From Loktanella atrilutea (GTDB lineage Bacteria > Pseudomonadota > Alphaproteobacteria > Rhodobacterales > Rhodobacteraceae): DNA of 64,000 nucleotides. Position 1 is the stretch's first letter, and each line of letters starts with the position of its first letter. The notes under the pieces are model-generated. The model did no database searches, had not been told where the DNA came from, and was given only the letters and a program-made list of their open reading frames with translations. Shown piece after piece: positions 16,114 to 24,898 of this stretch. The position numbers and the translations under genes were made by a program. The stretch lies in contig NZ_FQUE01000002.1 in assembly GCF_900128995.1 (NCBI RefSeq), positions 1 to 64,000 on the forward strand, given 5' to 3'.

Positions 16114-17166
16114 TCAGGTCCTGATCCGCGCCTCGGTTTCCGGGTCGAAGAGGTAGACGCGGGACGCGTCGATCGCCACGCCCACCCGCGCGCCGATGCG
16201 GGATCGGTGGTCGCCGCGCTCCTCCAGCACCAATCGTTCGCCGGTGTCGCCCAGCAGATAGACGTAGGACACGCCGCCGAGGCTTTCGGTCAGGTCAACG
16301 GTATGGGTGTCGCCCGCGGGGTCCACGGTCAGATGCTCGGCGCGCAGGCCGACCGTCACCGGGCCATCGTACCGCGCACCCAGATCGAAGCGGGCCTTCA
16401 TCCCCGGCACGATCACGGTGCCGTCCTTCACGTCGCCCGCCATGAAGTTCATCGCGGGGCTGCCGATGAAGCCCGCGACGAACTTGTTGTCCGGATCGCG
16501 GTAAAGGTCCATCGGCGCGCCGACCTGTTCGATCACCCCCTTGCGCAGCACCACGATCTTGTCGGCCAGCGTCATCGCCTCGACCTGGTCGTGGGTGACG
16601 TAGACCATCGTCGCGCCGATCTCCTTGTGCAGGCGCGCGATCTCGACCCGCATCTCGACCCGCAGTTCCGCGTCGAGGTTCGACAGCGGCTCGTCGAAGA
16701 GGAAGACGTCCGGCCCGCGCACGATGGCGCGGCCGATCGATACCCGCTGGCGCTGGCCGCCCGACAGGGCGGCGGGCTTGCGGTCGAGGTAGTCGTCGAG
16801 CTTCAGGATGCGGCTCGCCTCGGCGACCTTGCGCGCGATCTCGGCCCTGGGGTGGCCGTTCATCTTCAGCCCGAAGCCCATGTTGTCGCGCACCGTCATA
16901 TGCGGATAGAGCGCGTAGGTCTGGAACACCATCGCCACCCCCCGCTCCGCCGGGTCGAGCCGGGTCACGTCCCGCGGCCCGATGGCGATCCGGCCCGCCG
17001 TCGTCTCCTCCAGCCCGGCGATCATCCGCAGCAGGGTCGACTTGCCGCAGCCGGAGGGGCCGACGAAGACGCAGAACTCGCCGTCCTTCACGTCAAGATC
17101 GATGCCGTGGATCACCTCCACGTCGCCGTATCTCTTGACCGCATTCTGCAACGTGACGCCTGACAT
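16114..17166 (-). CDS. ugpC: Sugar ABC transporter ATP-binding protein (UgpC/MsmX type)
   Basis: This 350-residue ATPase of the carbohydrate-uptake type has Walker A GPSGCGKS (36-43), signature LSGGQRQR, Walker B VFLFDEPLSNLD and the C-terminal TOBE/MalK-like regulatory domain (about 235-350). It should energise the binding-protein and permease set encoded divergently from 18118, which lacks its own ATPase. The ATG at 17166 lies four bases past the iclR stop, so the two are one minus-strand transcript. The exact name is by family; substrate specificity lies in the binding protein. Confidence 0.88.
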   Translation of the reverse strand: MSGVTLQNAVKRYGDVEVIHGIDLDVKDGEFCVFVGPSGCGKSTLLRMIAGLEETTAGRIAIGPRDVTRLDPAERGVAMVFQTYALYPHMTVRDNMGFGLKMNGHPRAEIARKVAEASRILKLDDYLDRKPAALSGGQRQRVSIGRAIVRGPDVFLFDEPLSNLDAELRVEMRVEIARLHKEIGATMVYVTHDQVEAMTLADKIVVLRKGVIEQVGAPMDLYRDPDNKFVAGFIGSPAMNFMAGDVKDGTVIVPGMKARFDLGARYDGPVTVGLRAEHLTVDPAGDTHTVDLTESLGGVSYVYLLGDTGERLVLEERGDHRSRIGARVGVAIDASRVYLFDPETEARIRT

Positions 17167-17169
17167 GGC

Positions 17170-17973
17170 CTATTCCCCCGCGAGTTTCAGTGATCGTGTC
17201 CCGGTGTCGGGAAAGCTCCATTTCGCCGCGTCCCGGGCGATCGCCTGCGCCGTCTCGCGCACCTGCGGCGCCAGCGCCTCCAGCCCCGCCAGATCGGTAC
17301 GGGCGGTCGTGCTGGTGACCGACACCGCACCGAGGACCCGTCCCGACCCGGTCAGCACCGGAGCGGCGATGCAGATGATGCCCGGCTCGTGCTCTTCCCG
17401 ATCGAAGGCATAGCCGCGCGCACGGATCGCCTGCAGTTCGCGGCGCAGCGCGGTGGGCGTCGTCAGCGTGCCGGGCTGGAACCGGTGAAAGCTCTGCTGC
17501 GCGATGATCGCATCCGCCTGCGCCGCATCGAGGCAGGCCAGCATCGCCTTGCCGACGCCCGTGCAATAGGCGGGGCCGACCTTGCCCGCCTGGCTGAACA
17601 TCTCGACCGGGTGGGCCGCGTTCCGCTTGTCGAGGTAAAGCACCTGCCCGTGGTCGAGCTGCGCCAGATGCACGGTCTCGTGCGTCACGGCCGACAGCGC
17701 CACCAGATGCGGGCTGGCGACCTGTGCAAGAGAGCTTTGCGCCCAGGCCGCATGGGCCAGCCGCACCAGCCGCGCACCGGGGGCATAGGTCTGGCGGTCA
17801 TGGTCGTAGGACAGCATGTTCTGGCTGACCAGCGTCTGCAGCAGACGGTAGAGCGTCGGCTTGGGAAACGCGCTGTCCGTCAGCACTTCGGAAAACCGCA
17901 CCGGGCGGCCGAAACCCGCCACCTGGTCCAGAACCTCCAGCGCCTTGCCGACCGTGCCGTCGTTGCCTGCCAT
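17170..17973 (-). CDS. IclR-family transcriptional regulator of the galactoside operon
   Basis: This 267-residue regulator has an N-terminal winged helix-turn-helix (about 8-70, with FPKPTLYRLLQTLVSQNML) and a C-terminal IclR effector domain (about 85-260, with GYAFDREEHEPGIICIAAPV). I chose the ATG at 17973 because GGGAGG precedes it; the longer frame upstream has no such site. It is divergent from the galactoside ABC operon and leads the ATPase gene. A perfect inverted repeat near the operon start is a plausible target. The ligand is probably a galactose-pathway compound, but that is inferred. Confidence 0.85.
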   Translation of the reverse strand: MAGNDGTVGKALEVLDQVAGFGRPVRFSEVLTDSAFPKPTLYRLLQTLVSQNMLSYDHDRQTYAPGARLVRLAHAAWAQSSLAQVASPHLVALSAVTHETVHLAQLDHGQVLYLDKRNAAHPVEMFSQAGKVGPAYCTGVGKAMLACLDAAQADAIIAQQSFHRFQPGTLTTPTALRRELQAIRARGYAFDREEHEPGIICIAAPVLTGSGRVLGAVSVTSTTARTDLAGLEALAPQVRETAQAIARDAAKWSFPDTGTRSLKLAGE

Positions 17974-18021
17974 CGCGATCCTCCCTGCCCTGCGATGCCG
18001 CAACGCGGCGGATCGGGGCTG

Positions 18022-18086
18022 TTGACAAGCCTAGGGGATTCGCGCTTAGGTATCAATATCCAAAACTTAGTTTCACATAATGAAAC
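18022..18086 (+). promoter_or_regulatory. Galactoside operon promoter with IclR-type operator
   Basis: TTGACA at 18022-18027 is a strong -35; the matching -10 is weaker (TTAGGT or TAGGTA near 18046-18052). Just downstream, GTTTCA-CATAA-TGAAAC (18070-18086) is a perfect 6-bp inverted repeat with five-base spacing, the size expected of an IclR-family site. Its position past the -10 suits repression. AGGGAGG (18105-18111) precedes the ATG at 18118. Confidence 0.6.
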
Positions 18087-18117
18087 CTAATTTGGTCGCA
18101 ATTCAGGGAGGAAACCA

Positions 18118-19362
18118 ATGTTGCGCAACCCGATCATCACCGGACTGGCCCTGTCCGCCGCCCTTCTGGGCGCGACGTCCGCCATCGCCCAGCAGCGGGT
18201 GCTCGTCTTCAACACGGACACGTCGGACCCCGCGCCGAAGGCCGCGTTCGAGCAACTGATCGCCGATTTCGAGGCCGAGAACCCGGACATCGACGTGCAG
18301 GTGAACCTGTTCGACCATGAGGGCTACAAGACCGCGATCCGCAACTTCCTGACCGCCGACAGCCCGGACCTCGCCAACTGGTACGCCGGCAACCGGATGA
18401 AACCCTTCGTCGATGCGGGTCAGTTCATGGACGTGTCGGACGTCTGGTCCGACAACGGCCTGAACGAAAAGCTGGCCTCGGCCGAATCCGCGATGACGAT
18501 CGACGGCAAGCAGTGGGGCGTGCCCTATACCTACTATCAGTGGGGCGTCTACTATAACAAATCCGTCTACGATCAGGTCGGCGCCAAGGTGCCGGAGACC
18601 TACGACCAGTTCGTCGAGAACTGCAAATTGTTCAAGGACGCGGGCATCGACTGCCTGACCACCGGCACCAGCCAGATGTGGCCGGCCGCCGGTCTGTTCG
18701 ACTACTTCGACCTGCGCACCAACGGCTACGACTTCCACATGCAGCTGACCAACGGCGAGATTCCCTGGACGGACGAGCGTGTGCGCAACACCTTTGCCGC
18801 GTGGAACAAGCTGGTGGAGCCGGGCTATATCACCGCCAATGCCGCCGCGATCGACTGGCAGGACGCCGCCGCCCTGCTGAGCCAGGGCAAGGCCGCGAAC
18901 TACGTCATGGGCAACTTCGCCGTGGCGACCTTCAAGGACGGTGGCCTCACGGACGAGACGCTGGGCTTCTTCCCCTTCCCGACGATCAACCCCGACGTCG
19001 CCCGGGCCGAGGATGCGCCGACCGACACCGTCCACATCCCCGCCGGCGCCAAGAACCCCGAGGACGCGAAAAAATTCCTCGCCTTCCTCGCCCGCGCCGA
19101 CACCCAGACCAAGCTGAACGAGGCGCTGGGACAACTACCGGTGAACAACGAATCCACCGTGAACCAGGACGATCCGTTCCTGAGTCAGGGGTTCACCATG
19201 CTGTCGGAGGCCTCCGGCCTCGCGCAGTTCTTCGACCGTGACGCCCCGGCGGAAATGGCGGCCAGCGGGATGGAGGGCTTTCAGGAGTTCATGGCCTATC
19301 CGGACAACCTCGACGACATCCTGAACCGTCTCGAGAGCGACCGTCAGCGGATCTACAAGTAA
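18118..19362 (+). CDS. Galactoside ABC transporter substrate-binding protein
   Basis: This 414-residue extracellular solute-binding protein (family 1) has a signal peptide in residues 1-24 (ending TSAIAQ). The mature protein has the usual two-lobed pattern: FNTDTSDPAPKAAFEQLIADFEAENP near the N-terminus, then WGVPYTYYQWGVYYNKSVYDQ in the hinge/pocket region. Substrate specificity for alpha- or beta-galactosides is inferred from the downstream GH36 and GH42 enzymes. It is the first gene of the operon, followed by a strong stem-loop, then two permeases. Confidence 0.88.
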   Translation: MLRNPIITGLALSAALLGATSAIAQQRVLVFNTDTSDPAPKAAFEQLIADFEAENPDIDVQVNLFDHEGYKTAIRNFLTADSPDLANWYAGNRMKPFVDAGQFMDVSDVWSDNGLNEKLASAESAMTIDGKQWGVPYTYYQWGVYYNKSVYDQVGAKVPETYDQFVENCKLFKDAGIDCLTTGTSQMWPAAGLFDYFDLRTNGYDFHMQLTNGEIPWTDERVRNTFAAWNKLVEPGYITANAAAIDWQDAAALLSQGKAANYVMGNFAVATFKDGGLTDETLGFFPFPTINPDVARAEDAPTDTVHIPAGAKNPEDAKKFLAFLARADTQTKLNEALGQLPVNNESTVNQDDPFLSQGFTMLSEASGLAQFFDRDAPAEMAASGMEGFQEFMAYPDNLDDILNRLESDRQRIYK

Positions 19363-19369
19363 GCCATCG

Positions 19370-19396
19370 GGCGGCCCCCGGAACCCGGGGGCCGCC
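19370..19396 (+). other. Stem-loop behind the binding-protein gene
   Basis: The perfect 12-bp stem GGCGGCCCCCGG / CCGGGGGCCGCC with an AAC loop starts eight bases after the stop. No T-run follows. It is likely to raise the level of binding-protein mRNA relative to the permease genes, as in other ABC operons; this is inferred. Confidence 0.65.
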
Positions 19397-19420
19397 GCAC
19401 AGGCAGGGGGGGGACCGACC

Positions 19421-20338
19421 ATGACCGCACTACCGGATGCCCACGGACCGAAAAGGTCGTGGTGGCGCGCGAACCAGCAGCGGCTGACGCCGTGGCTGTT
19501 TCTCGCCCCCGGCGCCTTCATGTTCGCGGTCTACGTGATCTATCCCATCGCGGCCTCGTTCCAGTTCAGCTTCTACGACTGGGACGGCCTGTCGCCCAAG
19601 ACCTGGGTCGGCTGGGGCAACTATGCAGAGCTTTGGGGCGACCGGAACTTCATCATCTCGCTCAAGAACAACATCATCTGGCTGGTGCTCTACATGCTCG
19701 CCGTGCCGGCGGGACTGGGGATTGCGATCTTCCTCAACCAGACCGTCACCGGCATCCGCATCTACAAGTCGCTGTTCTTCTTTCCCTTCGTGATCTCTCA
19801 AGTCGTCGTCGGCCTGATGTTCACGTGGTTCTACGCGCCCAATTTCGGCCTGTTCTTCAAGCTGACCGAATGGCTAACCGGCACCGGCACCGCCGTGCTG
19901 GCGAACCCGGAATACGCGACCTACGGCATCATCGCCGCCGGCCTCTGGCCGCAGATCGCCTATTGCATGATCCTCTACCTGACCGGCCTGAACAACGTCG
20001 CTCCCGACCAGATCGAGGCCGCGCGCCTCGATGGCGCCAGGGGGCTCAAGATGCTGTGGTATGTCGTCCTGCCGCAACTGCGGCCCGCGACCTTCATCGC
20101 CGTCGTCGTCACCGTGATCGGCGCGCTGCGCAGCTTCGACCTCGTGTCGATCATGACGGGGGGCGGCCCCTTCGGTCAGACCCGCGTCCTGTCATATTAC
20201 ATGTACGAAAAGGCGCTCTCCGAATACGGCTACCGCATGGGCTACGGCGCCGCCATCGCCGTCGTCCTGTTCCTCATCATGATGGTCTTCATCACCGGCT
20301 TCGTCTGGAAGATGGTCCGCGACGAAAGGGGCCGCTAG
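19421..20338 (+). CDS. Sugar ABC transporter permease 1 (UgpA/MalF type)
   Basis: This 305-residue permease has six predicted membrane segments and the EAA loop ARLDGARGLKMLWYVVLPQLRPATFIA near residue 200. The N-terminal stretch (about 1-25) is cytoplasmic and basic, followed by LFLAPGAFMFAVYVIYPI. It partners the permease that starts two bases later. A run of G lies upstream of the ATG at 19421. Confidence 0.9.
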   Translation: MTALPDAHGPKRSWWRANQQRLTPWLFLAPGAFMFAVYVIYPIAASFQFSFYDWDGLSPKTWVGWGNYAELWGDRNFIISLKNNIIWLVLYMLAVPAGLGIAIFLNQTVTGIRIYKSLFFFPFVISQVVVGLMFTWFYAPNFGLFFKLTEWLTGTGTAVLANPEYATYGIIAAGLWPQIAYCMILYLTGLNNVAPDQIEAARLDGARGLKMLWYVVLPQLRPATFIAVVVTVIGALRSFDLVSIMTGGGPFGQTRVLSYYMYEKALSEYGYRMGYGAAIAVVLFLIMMVFITGFVWKMVRDERGR

Positions 20339-20339
20339 G

Positions 20340-21185
20340 ATGTTCCCCCGCCCCATCGCCCAACGGTCGCAGGCCGCCCAGTGGTCCTATGCCGCGCTTT
20401 TGCCCATAGCCCTGATCCTCTGGCTGCTGCCGCTTCTGGGCATCGCCATGACCTCGATCAAGCCCGCCTCCGACCTCGCGTCGGGCAACTACTTCGGCCT
20501 GCCGACCCACCCGGCGTTCGAGAACTACTGGTCCGTCCTCTTCGATTTCGACCTCTGGCGCTACATCCGCAACTCCTTCGTCGTGACGATCCCCACGGTC
20601 ATCGGCGCCGTCGCCCTGTCCTGCCTGACGGGCTTCGCCCTCGGCACCTACCGGTTCAAGGGCAACCTGCTGATCTTCTTCCTGTTCGTGGCGGGCAACT
20701 TCGTGCCGTTCCAGATCCTGATGGTGCCGGTCCGCGACCTGACCCTGCGCATGGGCATCTACGACACGCCGCAGGCGCTGATCCTGTTCCACATCGCCTT
20801 CCAGACCGGGTTCTGCACGCTCTTCATGCGCAACTTCATCGCAGCATTGCCACGAGAGCTGATCGAGGCGGCCCGGGTCGAGGGTGTCGCCGAATGGCAG
20901 ATCTTCTGGCATATCGTCCTGCCCCTGATGAAGCCCGCCATCGCCGCCCTGAGCGTGCTGGTCTTTACCTTCATCTGGAACGACTTCTTCTGGGCGACGG
21001 TCCTGACCACCAGCGCCGACACCCGCCCCGTCACCGCCGGCCTGTCGTCGCTGAACGGCCAGTGGGTCGCTGCATGGCACCTGGTGTCCGCCGGGTCCAT
21101 CGTGGCCGCCCTGCCCCCCGTCGCCATGTTCTTCCTCATGCAAAAGCACTTCATCGCCGGCCTGACGCTGGGAGCCGTCAAATAG
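20340..21185 (+). CDS. Sugar ABC transporter permease 2 (UgpE/MalG type)
   Basis: This 281-residue permease has six predicted membrane segments. The EAA loop is ARVEGVAEWQIFWHIVLPLMKPAIAAL, and the chain ends with the MalG-like QKHFIAGLTLGAVK. It starts one base after the previous stop region and ends immediately before the alpha-galactosidase gene, so transport and hydrolysis are co-expressed. Confidence 0.9.
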   Translation: MFPRPIAQRSQAAQWSYAALLPIALILWLLPLLGIAMTSIKPASDLASGNYFGLPTHPAFENYWSVLFDFDLWRYIRNSFVVTIPTVIGAVALSCLTGFALGTYRFKGNLLIFFLFVAGNFVPFQILMVPVRDLTLRMGIYDTPQALILFHIAFQTGFCTLFMRNFIAALPRELIEAARVEGVAEWQIFWHIVLPLMKPAIAALSVLVFTFIWNDFFWATVLTTSADTRPVTAGLSSLNGQWVAAWHLVSAGSIVAALPPVAMFFLMQKHFIAGLTLGAVK

Positions 21186-21186
21186 A

Positions 21187-23265
21187 ATGACCCACTATCG
21201 TATCGACGCCGCGCGCCAGACCATCGTGCTGGCCGCCCCTTCCGACGGGCTGCCGGTCTGCACCTACTGGGGCCCTCGCCTGCCCGATGGCGCCGATCTG
21301 GCCGCCATTGCCGCCGCGGCTCAACGCGACCTGACCGGCGGAATGCTTGACGCGCATCCGGCACTGACCCTCTGCCCGCAGACCGCGACCGCCTTTCCCG
21401 GCCAGCCCGGTCTGACGGTGCGGGCCCCCGATGGCACCCCCCTGCACCCCGTCTTCGTCATCAGCGGGACGAAACGCAGCGACGCGCTGTCCCTCACCTG
21501 CACGGCAGAGGATGTGGGCCTGACCCTTACCTTCCGCTTCGCCGCCGACGCGGACACCGGCGTCATCGCCGCCACGACGACACTCGACAGCGCCACGCCC
21601 GTCCTCTGCGACTGGCTCGCCGCCCCCGTCCTGCCCGGCCCGCAACTCGCCGACGAGATGCTGGAATTTGCCGGACGATGGTGCGACGAGTTCCAGCCCG
21701 TCCGCACGCCTTGGGCCCCCGGCATCCGCGCCCGCGACAACCGCACCGGCCGGACGGGCCACGAACATGTCCCCCTGCTGTATCTGCCCGGTCGCGGCTG
21801 CACCAACACGCGCGGCGAAGCGCACGCCCTGCACTACGGCTGGCCCGGCGGCCACCGGATGCTGGCAGAGGAACTGCCCGACGGCCGCCGCCAGATCCAG
21901 TTCGGCCACGCCTCCGGCAGCGACCCCCGCCCGGCCACGCATTTCGAGACCGCGCCGCTCTATCTCGCCTATTCCGACACCGGCCTGAACGGCTGCGCCG
22001 TGGCCTTCCAGCGCCACCTGCGCGACCGCATCGTGACCTGGCCGAAACCCGACACCCCGCGCCCCGTGCATTACAACTGTTGGGAGGCGATCTACTTCGA
22101 CCATTCGCTGGGCGCCCTGACCGCCATCGCCGACCGCGCGGCAGCACTCGGGGCCGAACGCTTCGTGCTGGACGATGGCTGGTTCAAGGGCCGCAACGAC
22201 GACACCACGTCCCTTGGCGACTGGACCATCGACGCCACCAAATGGCCCGATGGCCTGACACCGCTGATCGACCACGTCCACGGCCTCGGCCTGACCTTCG
22301 GCCTGTGGTTCGAACCCGAGATGGTCAATGCCGACAGCGATCTTGCCCGCGCCCACCCCGACTGGATCCTCGGCCCGATGGACCAGCCGCTGGGGCGGGG
22401 CCAGTACGTACTCGACATGGCGAACCCGGACGTGCGCGACAACCTATTCGCGCAAATCAGCACGCTTCTGGACAGCCATCAGATCGAATACATCAAGTGG
22501 GACCACAATCGTGTCCTGCCGTGGGGCGACGCTGGCCAGACGCACGGCACCCTCGACCTGCTCGCCCGCCTCCGCGCCGCCCATCCGGGGGTAGAGGTCG
22601 AATCCTGCGCCTCGGGTGGCGGCCGCATCGACTTCGGCATCCTCGCCCAGACCCAGCGCGTCTGGCTGTCCGACAGCAACGACGCCCTGTCCCGTCTGCG
22701 CATCCAGCACGACGCGGCGCTCCTGCTGCCCGGCTGCGTCACCGGATCCCACGTCGGCCCGCGCACCTGCCACACCACGGGCCGCATCCATTCCATCAGC
22801 TTTCGCGCCTGGGTCGCGGCCCAGCGCCACATGGGGTTCGAAATGGACCCCCGCGAACTGACGGAACAAGAGGCAGCGACCCTGACCCGCGTCACCGCAT
22901 GGTACAAGCAGAACCGCGGCTGGCTGCGCACCGCGGACATCCTGCGGCTGGACAGCGCCGACCCCGCCGTCATCGCCGAACAGCACCTCTCATCCGACGG
23001 CGCAGGCTTTGTCGTCTTCGCAGGCCACGCCGGCACCAGCGCCCAGATCGCACCGCGTCCCTTGCGCCTGACCGGTCTCGATTCGATGGCCACCTACACC
23101 ATCGACCTCGCCAACCGAGATGACATTTCCACCCTCTCCCGCGGCACCCCGGCGCTGAAGTCCGGACCCCTGACGCTCACGGGGCAAAGTTTGATGTCCC
23201 ACGGCATCGCCCTACCCTACGCCCTTCCCGATTCAATGTGGATCATCGAAGGACACCGCGCATGA
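21187..23265 (+). CDS. Alpha-galactosidase, glycoside hydrolase family 36
   Basis: This 692-residue enzyme removes terminal alpha-linked galactose, for example from melibiose or raffinose. The N-terminal beta-sandwich (about 1-290) is followed by the TIM barrel. YIKWDHNR holds the predicted nucleophile D439, and WLSDSNDALSRLR holds the acid/base candidate (D496 or D499). GLWFEPEMVN and ESCASGGGRIDFG are further GH36 signatures. No signal peptide is visible, so it probably acts in the cytoplasm on imported oligosaccharides. It overlaps the following dehydrogenase by ATGA. Confidence 0.92.
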   Translation: MTHYRIDAARQTIVLAAPSDGLPVCTYWGPRLPDGADLAAIAAAAQRDLTGGMLDAHPALTLCPQTATAFPGQPGLTVRAPDGTPLHPVFVISGTKRSDALSLTCTAEDVGLTLTFRFAADADTGVIAATTTLDSATPVLCDWLAAPVLPGPQLADEMLEFAGRWCDEFQPVRTPWAPGIRARDNRTGRTGHEHVPLLYLPGRGCTNTRGEAHALHYGWPGGHRMLAEELPDGRRQIQFGHASGSDPRPATHFETAPLYLAYSDTGLNGCAVAFQRHLRDRIVTWPKPDTPRPVHYNCWEAIYFDHSLGALTAIADRAAALGAERFVLDDGWFKGRNDDTTSLGDWTIDATKWPDGLTPLIDHVHGLGLTFGLWFEPEMVNADSDLARAHPDWILGPMDQPLGRGQYVLDMANPDVRDNLFAQISTLLDSHQIEYIKWDHNRVLPWGDAGQTHGTLDLLARLRAAHPGVEVESCASGGGRIDFGILAQTQRVWLSDSNDALSRLRIQHDAALLLPGCVTGSHVGPRTCHTTGRIHSISFRAWVAAQRHMGFEMDPRELTEQEAATLTRVTAWYKQNRGWLRTADILRLDSADPAVIAEQHLSSDGAGFVVFAGHAGTSAQIAPRPLRLTGLDSMATYTIDLANRDDISTLSRGTPALKSGPLTLTGQSLMSHGIALPYALPDSMWIIEGHRA

Positions 23266-24020
23266 CCGCCCACTTTCCAGACCTCGCCAACGCCCACGTC
23301 TTCATCACAGGCGGCGGCTCCGGCATCGGCGCCGCCCTGACCGAGGCCTTCCTGCGCCAGAAGGCCAAGGTCAGCTTCGTCGGCCGCTCCGACTATTCCG
23401 ACTTCGCGGACGAGATGAAGGACAAGACCGGCGCAAAGCCCCTTTTCATCCAGTGCGACGTGACCGACACGAAGGCGCTGCACGCGGCGATGGACAAGGC
23501 CGTGGCCGAACAGGGCCCGCTGAAGGTCCAGATCAACAACGCCGCCGCCGACACCCGCATGGACCCCGCCGATGTCACGGTCGAGGACTGGGACAAGCAG
23601 ATCGCCGTCAACCTGCGCCACTACTTCTTCGCCTGCCAGAAGGCGGGCGCCCTGATGAAAGACGGCGGGTCGATCATCAACTTCTCCTCCGCCAGCTACC
23701 AGATCGCGGGCGAGCAGCTGGCCCCCTACGTGTCGTCCAACGCCGGCATCCTCGGCCTGACCCGCTCCCTCGCCCGCGACTGGGGCCCGCGCGGCATCCG
23801 CGTCAACGCGATCTCCCCCGGCCTCGTGCTGACGCAAAAGCAGATCGAGGAGGTCCATACCGAGGACGACCTCGCCGACTTCCGCATGCGCCAGTGCATC
23901 GACAAGAACCTCTACCCCGAGGACGTGCCCGGCACCGCGCTCTTCCTCGCCTCCGACCTGTCGCGCATGATGACGGCCCAGTGCCTCTTCATCGACGGCG
24001 GACTGGCCTTCACGGGATGA
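23262..24020 (+). CDS. SDR sugar dehydrogenase, probable D-galactose 1-dehydrogenase
   Basis: This 252-residue short-chain dehydrogenase starts by ATGA overlap with the alpha-galactosidase gene. It has the Rossmann motif TGGGSGIG, NNAA, and an active-site region with serine in FSSASY. The usual YxxxK is YVSSN (Y-V-S-S-N), so the catalytic lysine is replaced by asparagine. The C-terminal RQCIDKNLYPEDVPGTALFLASDLSRMMTAQ block is typical of sugar-oxidising SDRs. By context it should oxidise D-galactose to galactonolactone as the first step of the De Ley-Doudoroff route. Confidence 0.75.
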   Translation: MTAHFPDLANAHVFITGGGSGIGAALTEAFLRQKAKVSFVGRSDYSDFADEMKDKTGAKPLFIQCDVTDTKALHAAMDKAVAEQGPLKVQINNAAADTRMDPADVTVEDWDKQIAVNLRHYFFACQKAGALMKDGGSIINFSSASYQIAGEQLAPYVSSNAGILGLTRSLARDWGPRGIRVNAISPGLVLTQKQIEEVHTEDDLADFRMRQCIDKNLYPEDVPGTALFLASDLSRMMTAQCLFIDGGLAFTG

Positions 24021-24898
24021 CCGCTTCTGACGCCACATGGATCGCCGCCGACTGGGGCACCACCAACCTGCGCGTCTGGGCGATGTCCGCCAGCGGCACC
24101 GTGCTTGCGGCGGCCACATCCGACGACGGCATGGGGCGGCTCGCCCGCGACGCCTACCCCGCCGCGCTGGACCGTCTCACAGCCGACTGGCCCCGCGTGC
24201 CGGTCATCGCCTGCGGCATGGTCGGATCGCGCCAGGGCTGGGCAGAGGCCGCCTATACGGCCGTCCCCTGTCCACCCTTGTCCGACAACCTGACACCTGC
24301 GGGCGACCGGACCCACATCATCCCCGGTCTGAAACAGGCCAGCCCCGCCGACGTGATGCGCGGAGAGGAAACGCAGATCGCAGGCTTCCTCGCCCTCAAC
24401 CCGGGCTGGGACGGCGTCATCTGCCTGCCCGGCACCCACACCAAATGGGTCCACATCAGCGCGGGAGAGGTCGTCAGCTTCCAGACCGTCATGACCGGCG
24501 ACCTCTTCGCCGCGATCACCGGCCACACCGTCCTGCGCCATTCGACGGCAGCGGGCTGGGACGACGCAGGCTTCGCCCAAGGGGTAGAGGACGTGATCTC
24601 GCGTCCCGAGAAACTCGCCGCCCGCCTCTTCGCGCTGCGTGCCGAGGGGCTGCTCGACGGCCTGCCGGACGCCACCGCCCGGTCCCGCCTGTCGGGTCTC
24701 CTGATCGGGGCAGAGCTTGCGGCCACGAAACCATACTGGCTGGGCCAGCAGATCGCCGTGATCGGCGCAGGCACCCTTGCGGGACTTTACGTCGCGGCCC
24801 TCGCGGCGCAGTCTGCCCCTGCCACACAGGTCAACGCCGACCGCGCGACCCTCGCCGGGCTGACCGCCGCCTACCGCCGCTGGAAGGACCAGACATGA
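24017..24898 (+). CDS. dgoK: 2-dehydro-3-deoxygalactonokinase
   Basis: This 293-residue kinase of the DgoK family phosphorylates 2-keto-3-deoxygalactonate. The N-terminal IAADWGTTNLRVWAM is the phosphate-binding loop of DgoK, and VICLPGTHTKWVHI with FQTVMTGDLF are family signatures. It starts by ATGA overlap with the dehydrogenase and ends by ATGA overlap with dgoA, the next enzyme in the pathway. The frame upstream of 24017 is shadow. Confidence 0.92.
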   Translation: MTASDATWIAADWGTTNLRVWAMSASGTVLAAATSDDGMGRLARDAYPAALDRLTADWPRVPVIACGMVGSRQGWAEAAYTAVPCPPLSDNLTPAGDRTHIIPGLKQASPADVMRGEETQIAGFLALNPGWDGVICLPGTHTKWVHISAGEVVSFQTVMTGDLFAAITGHTVLRHSTAAGWDDAGFAQGVEDVISRPEKLAARLFALRAEGLLDGLPDATARSRLSGLLIGAELAATKPYWLGQQIAVIGAGTLAGLYVAALAAQSAPATQVNADRATLAGLTAAYRRWKDQT

